A stretch of 64,000 nucleotides of DNA, taken from contig NZ_CP013979.1 of NCBI RefSeq assembly GCF_001660485.1, positions 3,658,001 through 3,722,000 of the forward strand. The letters are read 5' to 3'. Below are positions 15,666 to 24,385 of this stretch, piece by piece. The position numbers were made by a program, and so were the translations under genes. The notes under the pieces are model-generated. The model was not told the DNA's origin. It did not search any database and saw nothing but the letters and a program-made list of their open reading frames with translations. Each line of letters starts with the position of its first letter. The first letter of the stretch is position 1. The DNA comes from Agromyces aureus. Lineage in GTDB: Bacteria; Actinomycetota; Actinomycetes; Actinomycetales; Microbacteriaceae.

Positions 15666-18600
15666 TCACGCCTCGAGCAGCCCCCGGAGGTCGTCGGCCG
15701 TGAGCGCCTCTGCTGCACGCGGGTCTGCGGCATCCGTTCCCTCGTCGAGGATCGACGCGACGAGCTCGCCCTTGCGGGCCTTGAGCGCCATGACCTTCTG
15801 CTCGATGGTGTCGGCCGCGACGAGCCGATAGACCATGACCTGCTTGGTCTGCCCGATGCGGTGCGCGCGGTCGACGGCCTGCGCCTCGCTCGCGGGGTTC
15901 CACCACGGGTCGAGCAGGAACACGTAGTCGGCCTCGGTGAGGTTCAGCCCGAATCCGCCGGCCTTCAGGCTGATCAGGAACACGGATGCCTCGCCCGACC
16001 GGAACCGTTCGATCTCGGCGTCGCGGCGGCCGGCCGGGGTCGAGCCGTCGAGGTAGGCGTACGGCACGCCGGCGGTGTCGAGCCGCGAGCGCGCCCGACC
16101 GAGGAACGTCGTGAACTGGCTGAACACGAGCGCTCGATGCCCCTCGGCGAGCACGTCGTCGAGCTGCTCGAACAGCGCGTCGAGCTTGGCCGACGGCACG
16201 CTCCGGTAGGCATCGTCATCGATGAGCGTCGCGTCGAGCGCGAGCATGCGCAGCAGCGTGAGCGAGCGGTAGACGATGAAGCGGTTGCGGTCGAGGTCGT
16301 CGATGAGGCCGAGGAGCTTCTGCCGTTCGCGCTGCAGCACGGTGTCGTAGAGCCGCCGGTGCGACGGCGCGAGCGTCACCTCGAGCACCTGCTCCTGCTT
16401 CGCGGGCAACTCGGGCTCGACGCCGGCTTTCGTGCGTCGCAGCATGAGCGGGCGGATGCGTCGGCGCAGGCGGTCGCGACGCTCGAGGTTGCGATCGAGT
16501 TCGATCGGGCGGCGGTACTGCTCGTCGAAGCGGCGACGCGACGGGAACAGCCCCGGCGCCACGATCTGCAGGATCGCCCACAGCTCGCCGAGGTCGTTCT
16601 CGATCGGGGTGCCCGTGACCGCGAGCCGGAAGGGAGCACGGATGCCGCGGGCCGCCGCATGCACCTTGGTCGCCGCGTTCTTCACGAACTGCGCCTCGTC
16701 GAGCACGAGCCCGCCCCACTCGAGCGCGCCGAACGCCTCGGCCTCGAGGCGCAGCACCGCGTACGTCGTGATGACGAGGTCGGCGTCGGCCGCGGCCTCC
16801 GCGATGCTGCCCCGACGCTTCGCCTGGGTCGCGGTGACGGATGCCACGCGCAGGCCGGGCGTGAACCGAGCCGCCTCGCGGGCCCAGTTCGATGCGACCG
16901 AGGTCGGCGCGACGACGAGGAACGGCGCGTGGCCGTCCGCCGGTCGAGGAGGCGCGCCACCTTCCGCCGGTCGAGGAGGCGCGCCAGCGCCGTCTCGAGA
17001 CCCACCCCGCTCCTGGTCTCGAGACGCTCCTCCGTCGCTCCTCGACCGACGGAGCTCGACGGCATGCGCGACGAGCGCGAGCGTCTGCGCGGTCTTGCCG
17101 AGGCCCATGTCGTCGGCGAGGATGCCGCCGAGCCGGCCCTGCCAGAGGTAGGCGAGCCATCGGAAGCCGGCGAGCTGATAGGGCCGCAGCGGCAGCGCGA
17201 GTCCGGCGGGCTCGGGCAGCGCCTCGACCTGCCCGTGCTCGAGGGCTTCGACGCTGCGGCGCCATGACACCGCGGGTTCGGCGATGTCGGCCAGGTCTTC
17301 GAAGTCGGCCCAGAGGCTCGTGCGGCTCGCATGGATGCGCACGCCCGTCTCCCACTCGGCGAGCGTGCCGGCCTCCTCGATGAGCTCGCGCAGCGGGTCG
17401 AAGATCGACTGGTTGAGCATGAGGTACGTCTTGTCGACGAGCAGCAGTCGGCGCTGCCCCTTCGCGAGCGCCCGGAACAGCGGCATGAACGGCACCATGC
17501 GACCGTCGATCGTGATGACGACGCCGAGGTCGAACCAGTCGGTCTTGCGCGACTCGACCGTGGTGACGCGCACCTTCGGCGGCTCGGTGAGCAGCCGGTA
17601 GTCGGGTCGGTCGCCGCGCTCGTCGATGCGCAGCGGATGCCGCGCGGCCAACGCCTCGATGCCCGGCAGGCGCTCGGCGACGAACTCCGCCGCGTCGACG
17701 CCCCGCAGCAGCACGGTGTCGAGCGGCACCCAGCCGAGCAGGTCGGACACCCGGGCGAGCAGGTCGTCGTCGAGATCGGGGTCGAGCACGGCGGCGGCGA
17801 TGATCGCCGCGTGCGCCGCTCGCTCGCCGAGCCTGCCGGCGGCCACGATCGGGATCGTGCGCCCGTCGGCGCGCTGCCAGTGCCACTCGAGTCGGAGCAC
17901 GTCGTGCGGCTCGAACCGCAGGTCGAGCACGAGCATGGTCGGCGCCGGAGGGGGCGGCTCGAACGACCCGTCGCGGCTCGTCACGTCGACCGACCCGGCG
18001 AGGGCCGGGTACGCGCGCAGGAACTCGGGCACGTCGCCAGCCGGCACGTGCACTGCGGCCGGGGCCGCGAGCAGGCCTCGCGCCGCCTCGGTGGGCGGCG
18101 CGGCGAACGGCGCGAGCTCGAGGCATCCGTCGTCGAAGTCGAAGCGGTAGACCCCGTGCGAGCCCACCGCGCGCACGTCGGCGAGCGCGCGCGGCGAACC
18201 GTCGAACGCGAGCTCGGGGGTGAGCGTCAGCGCGCCGTCGGCGGCCTCGTGCACGTCGAGCGCGATCGTCGCGGCAGCGTGCACGACGACGTCGGGCGTG
18301 GCTTCCGACCCGACGAGCCCGATGCCGAGCCTCGCGGCCTCGGCGAGCAGCGCCCACAGCAGCGGGCTCTCGAACTCGTCGAGCGTGACCCACTCGGACC
18401 CGTAGGTCGTGAACACGCTCGGCGAGCTGCCCTTCAGCAGCGCGAACTGCGCGAACCATCGCGCGTGCGCCGGGTCGAAGCCGCCGGCCTCGCCCTGGTA
18501 GGCGATGTTCTGCCAGGTCAGCGCGCCCTTGATCCACGCGCCGCGTGCACCCTGCGTGACCGGTCGAACCGCGAGACGGTCGACGGATGTCGCGCGCCGG

Positions 18601-18824
18601 GCGGGTTCGTCGCGCGGGCCCTGCCACTCACCGCTGCGACGCTGCACCTTGCGCCGCAACTCGAACTGCAGCCCCAAGCGCTTGGTCGGCCCGCCTTCGG
18701 CGCCGCGGGCGTCGGCGCCGGATCTCGGGTCACTCGCAGCCGGGGGTGCCGCGCCCAGCGGGGCGAGCACCGCGCGCCAATCGCCCGCGCGCCAATCGGG
18801 GGTGGGCGGCGGCGAGTCGGTCAC
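15666..18824 (-). CDS. SNF2-family DEAD/DEAH-box helicase
   Basis: About 1052-aa SWI2/SNF2-type ATPase. An N-terminal non-catalytic half (SWIM/bacterial-SNF2-associated type) is followed by the helicase core: motif I ADDMGLGKTAQT (~residue 573), motif II DEAQ (~707), motif III TGTPIEND, and the C-terminal RecA lobe with FSQFTTFLG, SLKAGGFGLNL and motif VI QAVDRAHRIGQ (~980). It is an ATP-driven DNA translocase, possibly assisting RNA polymerase recycling or repair. Between motifs I and Ia, residues ~593-630 are encoded by a dispersed palindromic repeat, inserted in frame as an Ala/Pro/Arg-rich surface loop. GTG 18824 is preferred; an ATG at 18866 would add 14 residues. No obvious operon partner is present. 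Confidence 0.88.
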   Translation of the reverse strand: MTDSPPPTPDWRAGDWRAVLAPLGAAPPAASDPRSGADARGAEGGPTKRLGLQFELRRKVQRRSGEWQGPRDEPARRATSVDRLAVRPVTQGARGAWIKGALTWQNIAYQGEAGGFDPAHARWFAQFALLKGSSPSVFTTYGSEWVTLDEFESPLLWALLAEAARLGIGLVGSEATPDVVVHAAATIALDVHEAADGALTLTPELAFDGSPRALADVRAVGSHGVYRFDFDDGCLELAPFAAPPTEAARGLLAAPAAVHVPAGDVPEFLRAYPALAGSVDVTSRDGSFEPPPPAPTMLVLDLRFEPHDVLRLEWHWQRADGRTIPIVAAGRLGERAAHAAIIAAAVLDPDLDDDLLARVSDLLGWVPLDTVLLRGVDAAEFVAERLPGIEALAARHPLRIDERGDRPDYRLLTEPPKVRVTTVESRKTDWFDLGVVITIDGRMVPFMPLFRALAKGQRRLLLVDKTYLMLNQSIFDPLRELIEEAGTLAEWETGVRIHASRTSLWADFEDLADIAEPAVSWRRSVEALEHGQVEALPEPAGLALPLRPYQLAGFRWLAYLWQGRLGGILADDMGLGKTAQTLALVAHAVELRRSRSDGGASRDQERGGSRDGAGAPPRPAEGGAPPRPADGHAPFLVVAPTSVASNWAREAARFTPGLRVASVTATQAKRRGSIAEAAADADLVITTYAVLRLEAEAFGALEWGGLVLDEAQFVKNAATKVHAAARGIRAPFRLAVTGTPIENDLGELWAILQIVAPGLFPSRRRFDEQYRRPIELDRNLERRDRLRRRIRPLMLRRTKAGVEPELPAKQEQVLEVTLAPSHRRLYDTVLQRERQKLLGLIDDLDRNRFIVYRSLTLLRMLALDATLIDDDAYRSVPSAKLDALFEQLDDVLAEGHRALVFSQFTTFLGRARSRLDTAGVPYAYLDGSTPAGRRDAEIERFRSGEASVFLISLKAGGFGLNLTEADYVFLLDPWWNPASEAQAVDRAHRIGQTKQVMVYRLVAADTIEQKVMALKARKGELVASILDEGTDAADPRAAEALTADDLRGLLEA
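16936..17047. repeat. Dispersed palindromic repeat inserted in the SNF2 gene
   Basis: Two tandem copies of the left arm (CCGCCGGTCGAGGAGGCGCG) are followed by GTCTCGAGACC, a short spacer, then the right arm GGTCTCGAGACG...CTCCTCGACC. Members of the same family are at 33972-34059, 37042-37083, 41321-41366 and 54686-54798. On the coding (minus) strand this copy encodes GAGAPPRPAEGGAPPRPADG. Confidence 0.85.
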
Positions 18825-19112
18825 CCGTTCATGCTCGCACGTGCCGCCGACCCCCGCCCTCGGCATCCGCTCGCCTCATCCGCCCGGATCATTCGCCCGC
18901 GCGTCCGTCACACGGCGTCATCGACCCTGCGTCACGAAGCGCAACATCCGCACCCTCGAACTGCCCTGGATCCCGGATTCACGGTCATTCCGTGTCGCAT
19001 GACGTAACCGGCATTCACACCGCGACATGCTCCGGCACCGGCCTCCCGGGTTTCACTACGTTCACGTCATGCCCTGCCGCACCACGCTCAACGCCGACCC
19101 GAACACGACCCG

Positions 19113-20603
19113 ATGATCGACCTCGACTGGCTCTCATTGGCGGCACTCGCCGCGACCGCCGCACTCTTCGTCGGCGTCTACTTCCTGCGACGCGCCGGCG
19201 CCTCGTTCACCCTGCTCACCGTCATCGCGCTCGTGGTGGGCATCGGCGTCGGCCTGCTGTTCCAGGGGCACCTCGACTACGTCGACGTGATCGGCACCGT
19301 GTACGTGAACGTCATCACCGCGATCGTCGCGCCGCTCATCATCGTGTCGGTGCTCGCGAGCATCACGTCGCTCGGCAGCCTCGCGAAGCTGCGCACCATC
19401 GGCCTCAGCTCGGTGTTCTGGCTGCTGCTCACGAACCTCATCGCGATCCTGCTGACGCTGGGCCTCGCCCTGGCCACCGGCATCGGCACCGGCGCGCAGC
19501 TCGAACTCGCGGGCGTCGACGGCTCGACCCTGACCGGTCTGCTGCGACCCCTCGACGAGGTGATCGTCGGGCTCTTCCCGTCGAACGTCGTCGGCGACAT
19601 CGCGTCGAACAACATCATCGGCATCATCCTCTTCACGCTGCTGATCGCCGTGTCGTACCTGCTCGTCGCCGATCGCAAGCCCGAGAAGGTGCGTGCGTTC
19701 AAAGACGTGGTCGACGCGACCAAGCGCGTGTTCTTCAAGGCCGTCGGCTTCATCATCGCGCTCACCCCGTATGCGGTGCTCGCGCTCGTCGCCTCGACCA
19801 CGTCGACCGCGGTCGCCCGTCTCGAGACGGCGCTCTCGCTCATCGGCGTCCTCGTCATCGCCATGGTCGCCTGCTTCGTCGACGCCTACCTCGTGAACGG
19901 CGTGCTCGTGAAGGTCTTCGCGGACCTCTCGCCGCTGCGCTTCTTCAAGCTCATCACGCCGCCGCAATACACGGCCTTCACGACCCAGTCGAGCATCGGC
20001 ACGCTGCCGCTGACGATCTCGACCCTGGTGCGCAAGGTCGGCGTCAGCGAGGAGGTCGCCGGCTTCACCGCTCCCATCGGCACCACCATCGGCATGCCGG
20101 GCTGCGCGGGCATCTGGCCCACGCTCGTCGCGGTGTTCACGGTCAACGCGCTCGGCATCGAGTACACGGTGCTCGACTACGTCGTGCTCGTCGTGCTCGG
20201 GCTGCTCGTGAGCCTCGGCACGGCCGGCGTCCCCGGCACCGCGATCATCACGGCCACCGCGGTGCTCACCGCCGTCGGGCTCCCGATCGAGGTGCTCGTG
20301 CTGCTCATCCCGATCAGCGCGATCGCGGGCACCGCCAGCACCATGGCCAACGTGACCGCCGCGGCCACCAGCGCAGCGATCGTGGCGCGTCGCGCCGGAG
20401 CCCTCGACGACGAGATCTTCGCGGGCCGTCGTCACGCGCCCGACGACGAGGACGACGCCGACGCGAGCACGACCCCCACGGCCGCGCCCGCCGCCGCGCC
20501 AGCGCCCGCCGCCGCACCCACGCCCGCCGCCCACGCTGCTGCCACCGACTCCGCCACCACCGCAGACGACACCGCCACCGCTCGACTCACGCCGGTCCCG
20601 TGA
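19113..20603 (+). CDS. Dicarboxylate/amino acid:cation symporter (DAACS)
   Basis: 496-aa membrane transporter of the DAACS/GltP-TcyP fold, with about 8-10 hydrophobic segments. The helical-hairpin and substrate regions show FTTQSSIGTLPLTI, the family Ser-rich hairpin (ssIgTLP), and PIGTTIGMPGCAGIWPT, followed by GTAGVPGTAIITATAVL. The motif set is closer to L-cystine/TcyP-like members than to plain glutamate carriers, but the substrate cannot be fixed. The last ~60 residues are a cytoplasmic Ala/Pro/Thr/Asp-rich tail. It is first in an apparent operon with two sortase-anchored proteins (gaps 23 and 44 bp). The ribosome-binding site before ATG 19113 is weak. The ~290-bp upstream region has no recognisable element. 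Confidence 0.85.
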   Translation: MIDLDWLSLAALAATAALFVGVYFLRRAGASFTLLTVIALVVGIGVGLLFQGHLDYVDVIGTVYVNVITAIVAPLIIVSVLASITSLGSLAKLRTIGLSSVFWLLLTNLIAILLTLGLALATGIGTGAQLELAGVDGSTLTGLLRPLDEVIVGLFPSNVVGDIASNNIIGIILFTLLIAVSYLLVADRKPEKVRAFKDVVDATKRVFFKAVGFIIALTPYAVLALVASTTSTAVARLETALSLIGVLVIAMVACFVDAYLVNGVLVKVFADLSPLRFFKLITPPQYTAFTTQSSIGTLPLTISTLVRKVGVSEEVAGFTAPIGTTIGMPGCAGIWPTLVAVFTVNALGIEYTVLDYVVLVVLGLLVSLGTAGVPGTAIITATAVLTAVGLPIEVLVLLIPISAIAGTASTMANVTAAATSAAIVARRAGALDDEIFAGRRHAPDDEDDADASTTPTAAPAAAPAPAAAPTPAAHAAATDSATTADDTATARLTPVP

Positions 20604-20626
20604 CCGGTCGAACCGAAGGACAGCCC

Positions 20627-21517
20627 ATGCCCAAGACCGCGCGCTCCAGACTGCGCACCCTCGCCGCGACGATCGTCTTCACGATCTCGGTGCCGACGTT
20701 CCTCCTCATCTGGAGCGCGCCGGCCCAGGCCGCCGGGGACGTCTGCGACCTCTGCTCCATCAACTTCGACCTCGGCGCGTGCGACGGGCTCGGCGGGTAT
20801 CCGTACGACAGCACGCAGGAGGATCCGCCCCCCGCCATCAGCGGCGGCGGCGCTCCTGCCCCGGCACCCGCCCCTGCTCCGGCTCCCGCCCCGGCACCTG
20901 CTCCGGCCCCCGCACCCAGCACCGGCGGCGGCACCGCCACGGGCTCGGCGGGCACCTCGACGGGCACGTCCGGGTCGACCGCGACCTCCGGAACGACGGA
21001 TGCCGCGGCCACCGCGAACCAGCCCGCCGCCGTCGTGCAGACGGCGCCGCTGGCGCCCACCGCTCCCACGCTCGCCGCCAAGGGCGCCTCGCTGACGGTC
21101 ACTTGGGCCGCGCCGGCCGACGGCGGCTCGCCCGTCACGGGCTACAAGCTGTCGCTCAACAACGGCACCCCGATCCAGATCGCCGCCGGAACGACCACGT
21201 ACACGTTCCCCAAGCTCGGCGCCGGGGCCTACACGGCCACGATCATCGCGACGAACGCCGTCGGCGACGGCGTCGTGTCACCCGCGTCGACCTCGGTGAA
21301 GATCGCGGGCGCGACGGCCGCGCCCACCGCCGAGGCCGTCGAGCGCACCGCCGCCTCGACCGAGACGGGCGCCCCGAGCTGGCTCGCCGGCACGGGCCTG
21401 CTCATCGCCCTCGTCGCCGTCGGCGCGCTCGCGCTGCTCGGCCAGCGCCTCCTGCGCCGTCGCAAGGCCGACGCCGCAACCGCGACCGACGGCGTCCCGC
21501 CGACCGACGCTCCCTGA
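20627..21517 (+). CDS. Surface protein with fibronectin type III domain and LAGTG signal
   Basis: 296-aa exported protein: a signal peptide ending in SAPAQAAG, a small Cys-containing segment (DVCDLCSINFDLGAC) and a pure (AP)n rod of about 20 residues. A Gly/Ser/Thr-rich linker leads to one fibronectin type III domain (PTAPTLAAKGASLTVTW ... GDGVVSPAST). It ends with the sortase signal LAGTG, a hydrophobic helix and RRRK. The three Cys near the mature N-terminus (CDLC and C) could form disulfides or bind metal. It is in an operon with the symporter and the thioredoxin-like surface protein, so a substrate-capture or scaffold role on the cell surface is inferred. ATG 20627 follows GAAGGA. The function is not established. 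Confidence 0.75.
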   Translation: MPKTARSRLRTLAATIVFTISVPTFLLIWSAPAQAAGDVCDLCSINFDLGACDGLGGYPYDSTQEDPPPAISGGGAPAPAPAPAPAPAPAPAPAPAPSTGGGTATGSAGTSTGTSGSTATSGTTDAAATANQPAAVVQTAPLAPTAPTLAAKGASLTVTWAAPADGGSPVTGYKLSLNNGTPIQIAAGTTTYTFPKLGAGAYTATIIATNAVGDGVVSPASTSVKIAGATAAPTAEAVERTAASTETGAPSWLAGTGLLIALVAVGALALLGQRLLRRRKADAATATDGVPPTDAP

Positions 21518-21561
21518 CCACCCGGTACCTGTTCGCCTGCATGCTCCCCGAAAGGAAGCCC

Positions 21562-23442
21562 ATGTCCGACCACACCCACCCGCCGAGACGCCGCCACCGC
21601 GGCGTGGCGATCACCACGACGCTCGCGCTCGGCGGTGCCGCGCTGTTCGGCGCGGCCGCGTTCGCCTCGCCGGCCGCCGCCGCCCCCAGCGGCGCCGCCA
21701 TCGACACCGTCGACTACATCGAGGAGACGTACGGCGTCGCCGACAGCGTCGTCGAGACCGTGACGTTCGAGCGCTTCGAATGGCTGCTCGGCCAGGAGGG
21801 CCGCTTCGCGTTCCTCGTCGGCGGCGCCGCGGACGAGACCACGACCGCGAGCCTCGCGACGATCGATGCCGCTGCCAAGGCCGCGGGCGTCGATCAGGTG
21901 TTCACGTTCGACCCGAAGCTCGACGGCCACAGCCTCGACATCCGCACCACGACGAACCCCGACGTCGCACCGCTGTGGACGCGCGTCGTCGCCAACGCCC
22001 TCTCGAAGGACACGCAGACGCCGTTCGACGGCACCGACGACCCGTACTTCTTCGTGTACGACAAGTCGCACACCGAGGGCGGTGTCGAGGACCGCATCGT
22101 GAGCGCCCTGACCGCGCCCGTGACCAGCGCCCAGCTGGCCGACCCGGCGGCCCTCGCCGCGTACCGGACCGCCGTCGCGGGCGTCTTCACCGCGGCCGGC
22201 ACGCTCTCCGAGAGCAGCCAGTTCGCCTTCACCTCCTCGGCCGTGAACGCGAAGCACTTCAAGGACTACAAGGGCGCCGACGCCTACGGCGGACCGACGA
22301 TCCTCACGGATGCCGACTCCGACTGGCGCGTGCAGACCGTCACCTACCCCGAGCTCGTGAACCTGCTCGAGAGCGACGGCGACTTCGTGCTCTTCTTCGG
22401 TGGAACGTGGTGCCACAACACGCGCGCCGTCCTGCAGCACGTGAACGCCGAAGCGGTCGAGAACGACGTCGAGAAGGTCTACTTCTTCGACCTCCGCCTC
22501 GACGGCGCATCGTCGAACGACCTGCACATCCGCGACACGGGCTCCGAGTACGCCGACTTCTACGGCGACCTCGTCACGAAGCACCTGCCGAACCTGGTCA
22601 CCCAGTACGTGCCCAAGGTGTCGGGCCAGGTCGACTACTACCCGGGCGGCGACCGCGGCCAGGCGCTCGCGACCGCGAAGAAGCTCCAGGTGCCCTACGT
22701 GCTCGAGTACGAGCGCGGCCGCATCGTCGACGGCAAGGCGGCTCCGGTCGTGCGCCAGTGGATCCACGACAACGGCGACGGCACCTACAAGGAGTACATG
22801 ACCGAGTGGTGGTACGTCATCGACAAGCCCGGTCGCTACACGTCGCCCACCGACCCCGGACTCGCGAATCAGCTCGCCTTCGCCGACGAGGCGATCGCCG
22901 CGCTCGACACGTTCTTCGGCGACCTCGGCAAGGACACCACGGTCGACCCGACCACGCCGCCCACCACGCCGCCGGCCACCACGCCGCCCGCGACCACGCC
23001 GCCGACGACTCCCCCCACGGGCGAGAAGCCGTCCGACGTGCTGGGCACCGTCGCGGTCTCGGGCGACCTGCGCCCCGGCGGAACCATCACCGTCAAGGGC
23101 AGCGGCTTGGCCGAGGGCACGAGCGGCTTCACCGTGGAGATCCGCTCGACGCCGCAGACGCTCGGAACCGTGAGCACCGACGCGTCCGGCGCGTTCACCT
23201 TCACCGGCAAGATCCCGACCTCGATCCCCGCGGGTGCGCACACCATCGCGGTCACGATCGACGGGGTGACCGTGGCATCCGCCGCCGTCACGGTGCAGGA
23301 GGCCGCCGCGGCCTCGCAGGCCGGCCTCGCCGACACCGGCGCGGGCTTCGTCGGCCCGCTGACCTGGGCGGCGATCGCCCTGCTGCTCGCCGCAGCGGCC
23401 GTCATCACGATCGCCCGCGTCCGGTCGCGATCGGCGGCCTAG
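21562..23442 (+). CDS. Sortase-anchored protein with duplicated thioredoxin-like domains
   Basis: 626-aa surface protein. The signal peptide (TTTLALGGAALFGAAAFASP) is followed by two homologous thioredoxin-fold modules. Module 1 (~residues 60-180) has FAFLVGGAADETT ... VFTFDPKLDGHSLDIR; module 2 (~265-430) has FVLFFGGTWCHNTR ... VYFFDLRLDGASSNDLHIR. Module 2 keeps one Cys (WCHNT, ~residue 283) where CxxC is usual; module 1 has lost both. A Thr/Pro linker (TTPPTTPPATTPP), an Ig-like domain and the sorting signal LADTG-hydrophobic-RVRSR follow. With a single Cys it is more likely a thiol/disulfide binder than an oxidoreductase. It is last in the operon with the DAACS symporter. RBS AAAGGAAG sits before ATG 21562. 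Confidence 0.75.
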   Translation: MSDHTHPPRRRHRGVAITTTLALGGAALFGAAAFASPAAAAPSGAAIDTVDYIEETYGVADSVVETVTFERFEWLLGQEGRFAFLVGGAADETTTASLATIDAAAKAAGVDQVFTFDPKLDGHSLDIRTTTNPDVAPLWTRVVANALSKDTQTPFDGTDDPYFFVYDKSHTEGGVEDRIVSALTAPVTSAQLADPAALAAYRTAVAGVFTAAGTLSESSQFAFTSSAVNAKHFKDYKGADAYGGPTILTDADSDWRVQTVTYPELVNLLESDGDFVLFFGGTWCHNTRAVLQHVNAEAVENDVEKVYFFDLRLDGASSNDLHIRDTGSEYADFYGDLVTKHLPNLVTQYVPKVSGQVDYYPGGDRGQALATAKKLQVPYVLEYERGRIVDGKAAPVVRQWIHDNGDGTYKEYMTEWWYVIDKPGRYTSPTDPGLANQLAFADEAIAALDTFFGDLGKDTTVDPTTPPTTPPATTPPATTPPTTPPTGEKPSDVLGTVAVSGDLRPGGTITVKGSGLAEGTSGFTVEIRSTPQTLGTVSTDASGAFTFTGKIPTSIPAGAHTIAVTIDGVTVASAAVTVQEAAAASQAGLADTGAGFVGPLTWAAIALLLAAAAVITIARVRSRSAA

Positions 23443-23476
23443 TCACGAGCCCCGACCGGGGCGGACGCCGAACCTG

Positions 23477-23510
23477 AACGGGTGCGGATGCGAAGGCATC
23501 CGCACCCGTT
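23477..23510. terminator. Strong hairpin terminator
   Basis: Perfect 15-bp stem AACGGGTGCGGATGC / GCATCCGCACCCGTT with a GAAG loop. It ends the symporter/surface-protein operon and faces the convergent deoR gene. Confidence 0.85.
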
Positions 23511-23573
23511 CCGCGTTGCTGCGACGGATCGAACCGGCCGGGCCTACCGCTGCGGCGCCGACGACGACGAGCC

Positions 23574-24329
23574 TCAGCCCGACTCGACGATGCGCACGCC
23601 CGTCTCGCGGAGGCGCGCGAGCGAGATCGCGTCGGACCGGGCGTCGAGCACGAGGCCCGTGACGGCGTCGAGCGGCAGCACCTGGTGCGGAGAGGCGGCG
23701 CCGACCTTCTCGGCGCTGCCGAGTGCGTACGTCTCGGCCGCGCGAGCAGCGAGCACGCGCTTCATGGCGGCCTCGTCGGCGTCGCCCGTCGTGAGGCCGG
23801 TGGTCGGGTGGATGCCGGTCACGCCGAGCAGGAACAGGTCGGCGTTGATGCGGTTCGCCGCCTCGACCGCAGCGGCGCCCGACGCGACCATCGAGTGCCG
23901 GAAGAGGCGGCCTCCGATGAGGATCACCTCGGCGGCGTGGTCGACGAGCGCCACGGCGATCGTCGGGCTGTGCGTGACGATCGTGCACTCGAGCGAGCGC
24001 GGCAGCCGCCCGACGACGGCGAGCGTGGTCGTGCCGCCGTCGAGGATCACCGTCGAGCCGGGCTGCACGAGCTTGGCCGCGGCCGCGGCCACGCGCTCCT
24101 TGCTGTCGGAGGCGATCGAGGTGCGGGCACCGTAGTCGGCGACGGCCGGCGACGCGGGAACGGCTCCCCCGTAGACGCGCGTGAGCAGGCCCTCGGCGGC
24201 GAGCTCGCGGAGGTCGCGCCTGATGCTGTCTTCGGAGAGGTCGAGCTCGGCCGCGATCTCCTTGGCGACGATGCGCCGATCCCGGGTCAGTCGGTCGAGC
24301 AGGAGCTCTCGTCGCGCAGCCGCCAGCAT
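23574..24329 (-). CDS. DeoR/GlpR-family transcriptional regulator
   Basis: 251-aa regulator with the DeoR HTH (RRIVAKEIAAELDLSEDSIR, then RDLRELAAEGLLTRVYGG) and the C-terminal phosphosugar-isomerase-like effector domain (ILDGGTTTLAVVGRL, then TIVTHSPTIAVAL, GGRLFRHSM). DeoR proteins usually repress sugar or nucleoside catabolism in response to a phosphorylated sugar. The start ATG 24329 is set by AAGGAG 5 nt upstream; a start 12 codons earlier lacks one. It is divergent from the DUF4406 gene, and the 56-bp gap contains four phased direct repeats (24346-24381), the likely operator. Confidence 0.85.
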   Translation of the reverse strand: MLAAARRELLLDRLTRDRRIVAKEIAAELDLSEDSIRRDLRELAAEGLLTRVYGGAVPASPAVADYGARTSIASDSKERVAAAAAKLVQPGSTVILDGGTTTLAVVGRLPRSLECTIVTHSPTIAVALVDHAAEVILIGGRLFRHSMVASGAAAVEAANRINADLFLLGVTGIHPTTGLTTGDADEAAMKRVLAARAAETYALGSAEKVGAASPHQVLPLDAVTGLVLDARSDAISLARLRETGVRIVESG

Positions 24330-24345
24330 TCGCACTCCTTCACGT

Positions 24346-24381
24346 TGTTGCACGTTTCTACACATTCTGCACTATTCTGCA
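24346..24381. promoter_or_regulatory. Putative DeoR operator, phased direct repeats
   Basis: Direct repeats TGTTGCA (24346), TTCTACA (24356), TTCTGCA (24365) and TTCTGCA (24375), spaced 9-10 bp, so on one face of the helix. They fill most of the gap between divergent deoR and the DUF4406 gene. DeoR-family operators are often tandem direct repeats. Confidence 0.6.
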
Positions 24382-24385
24382 GAAC

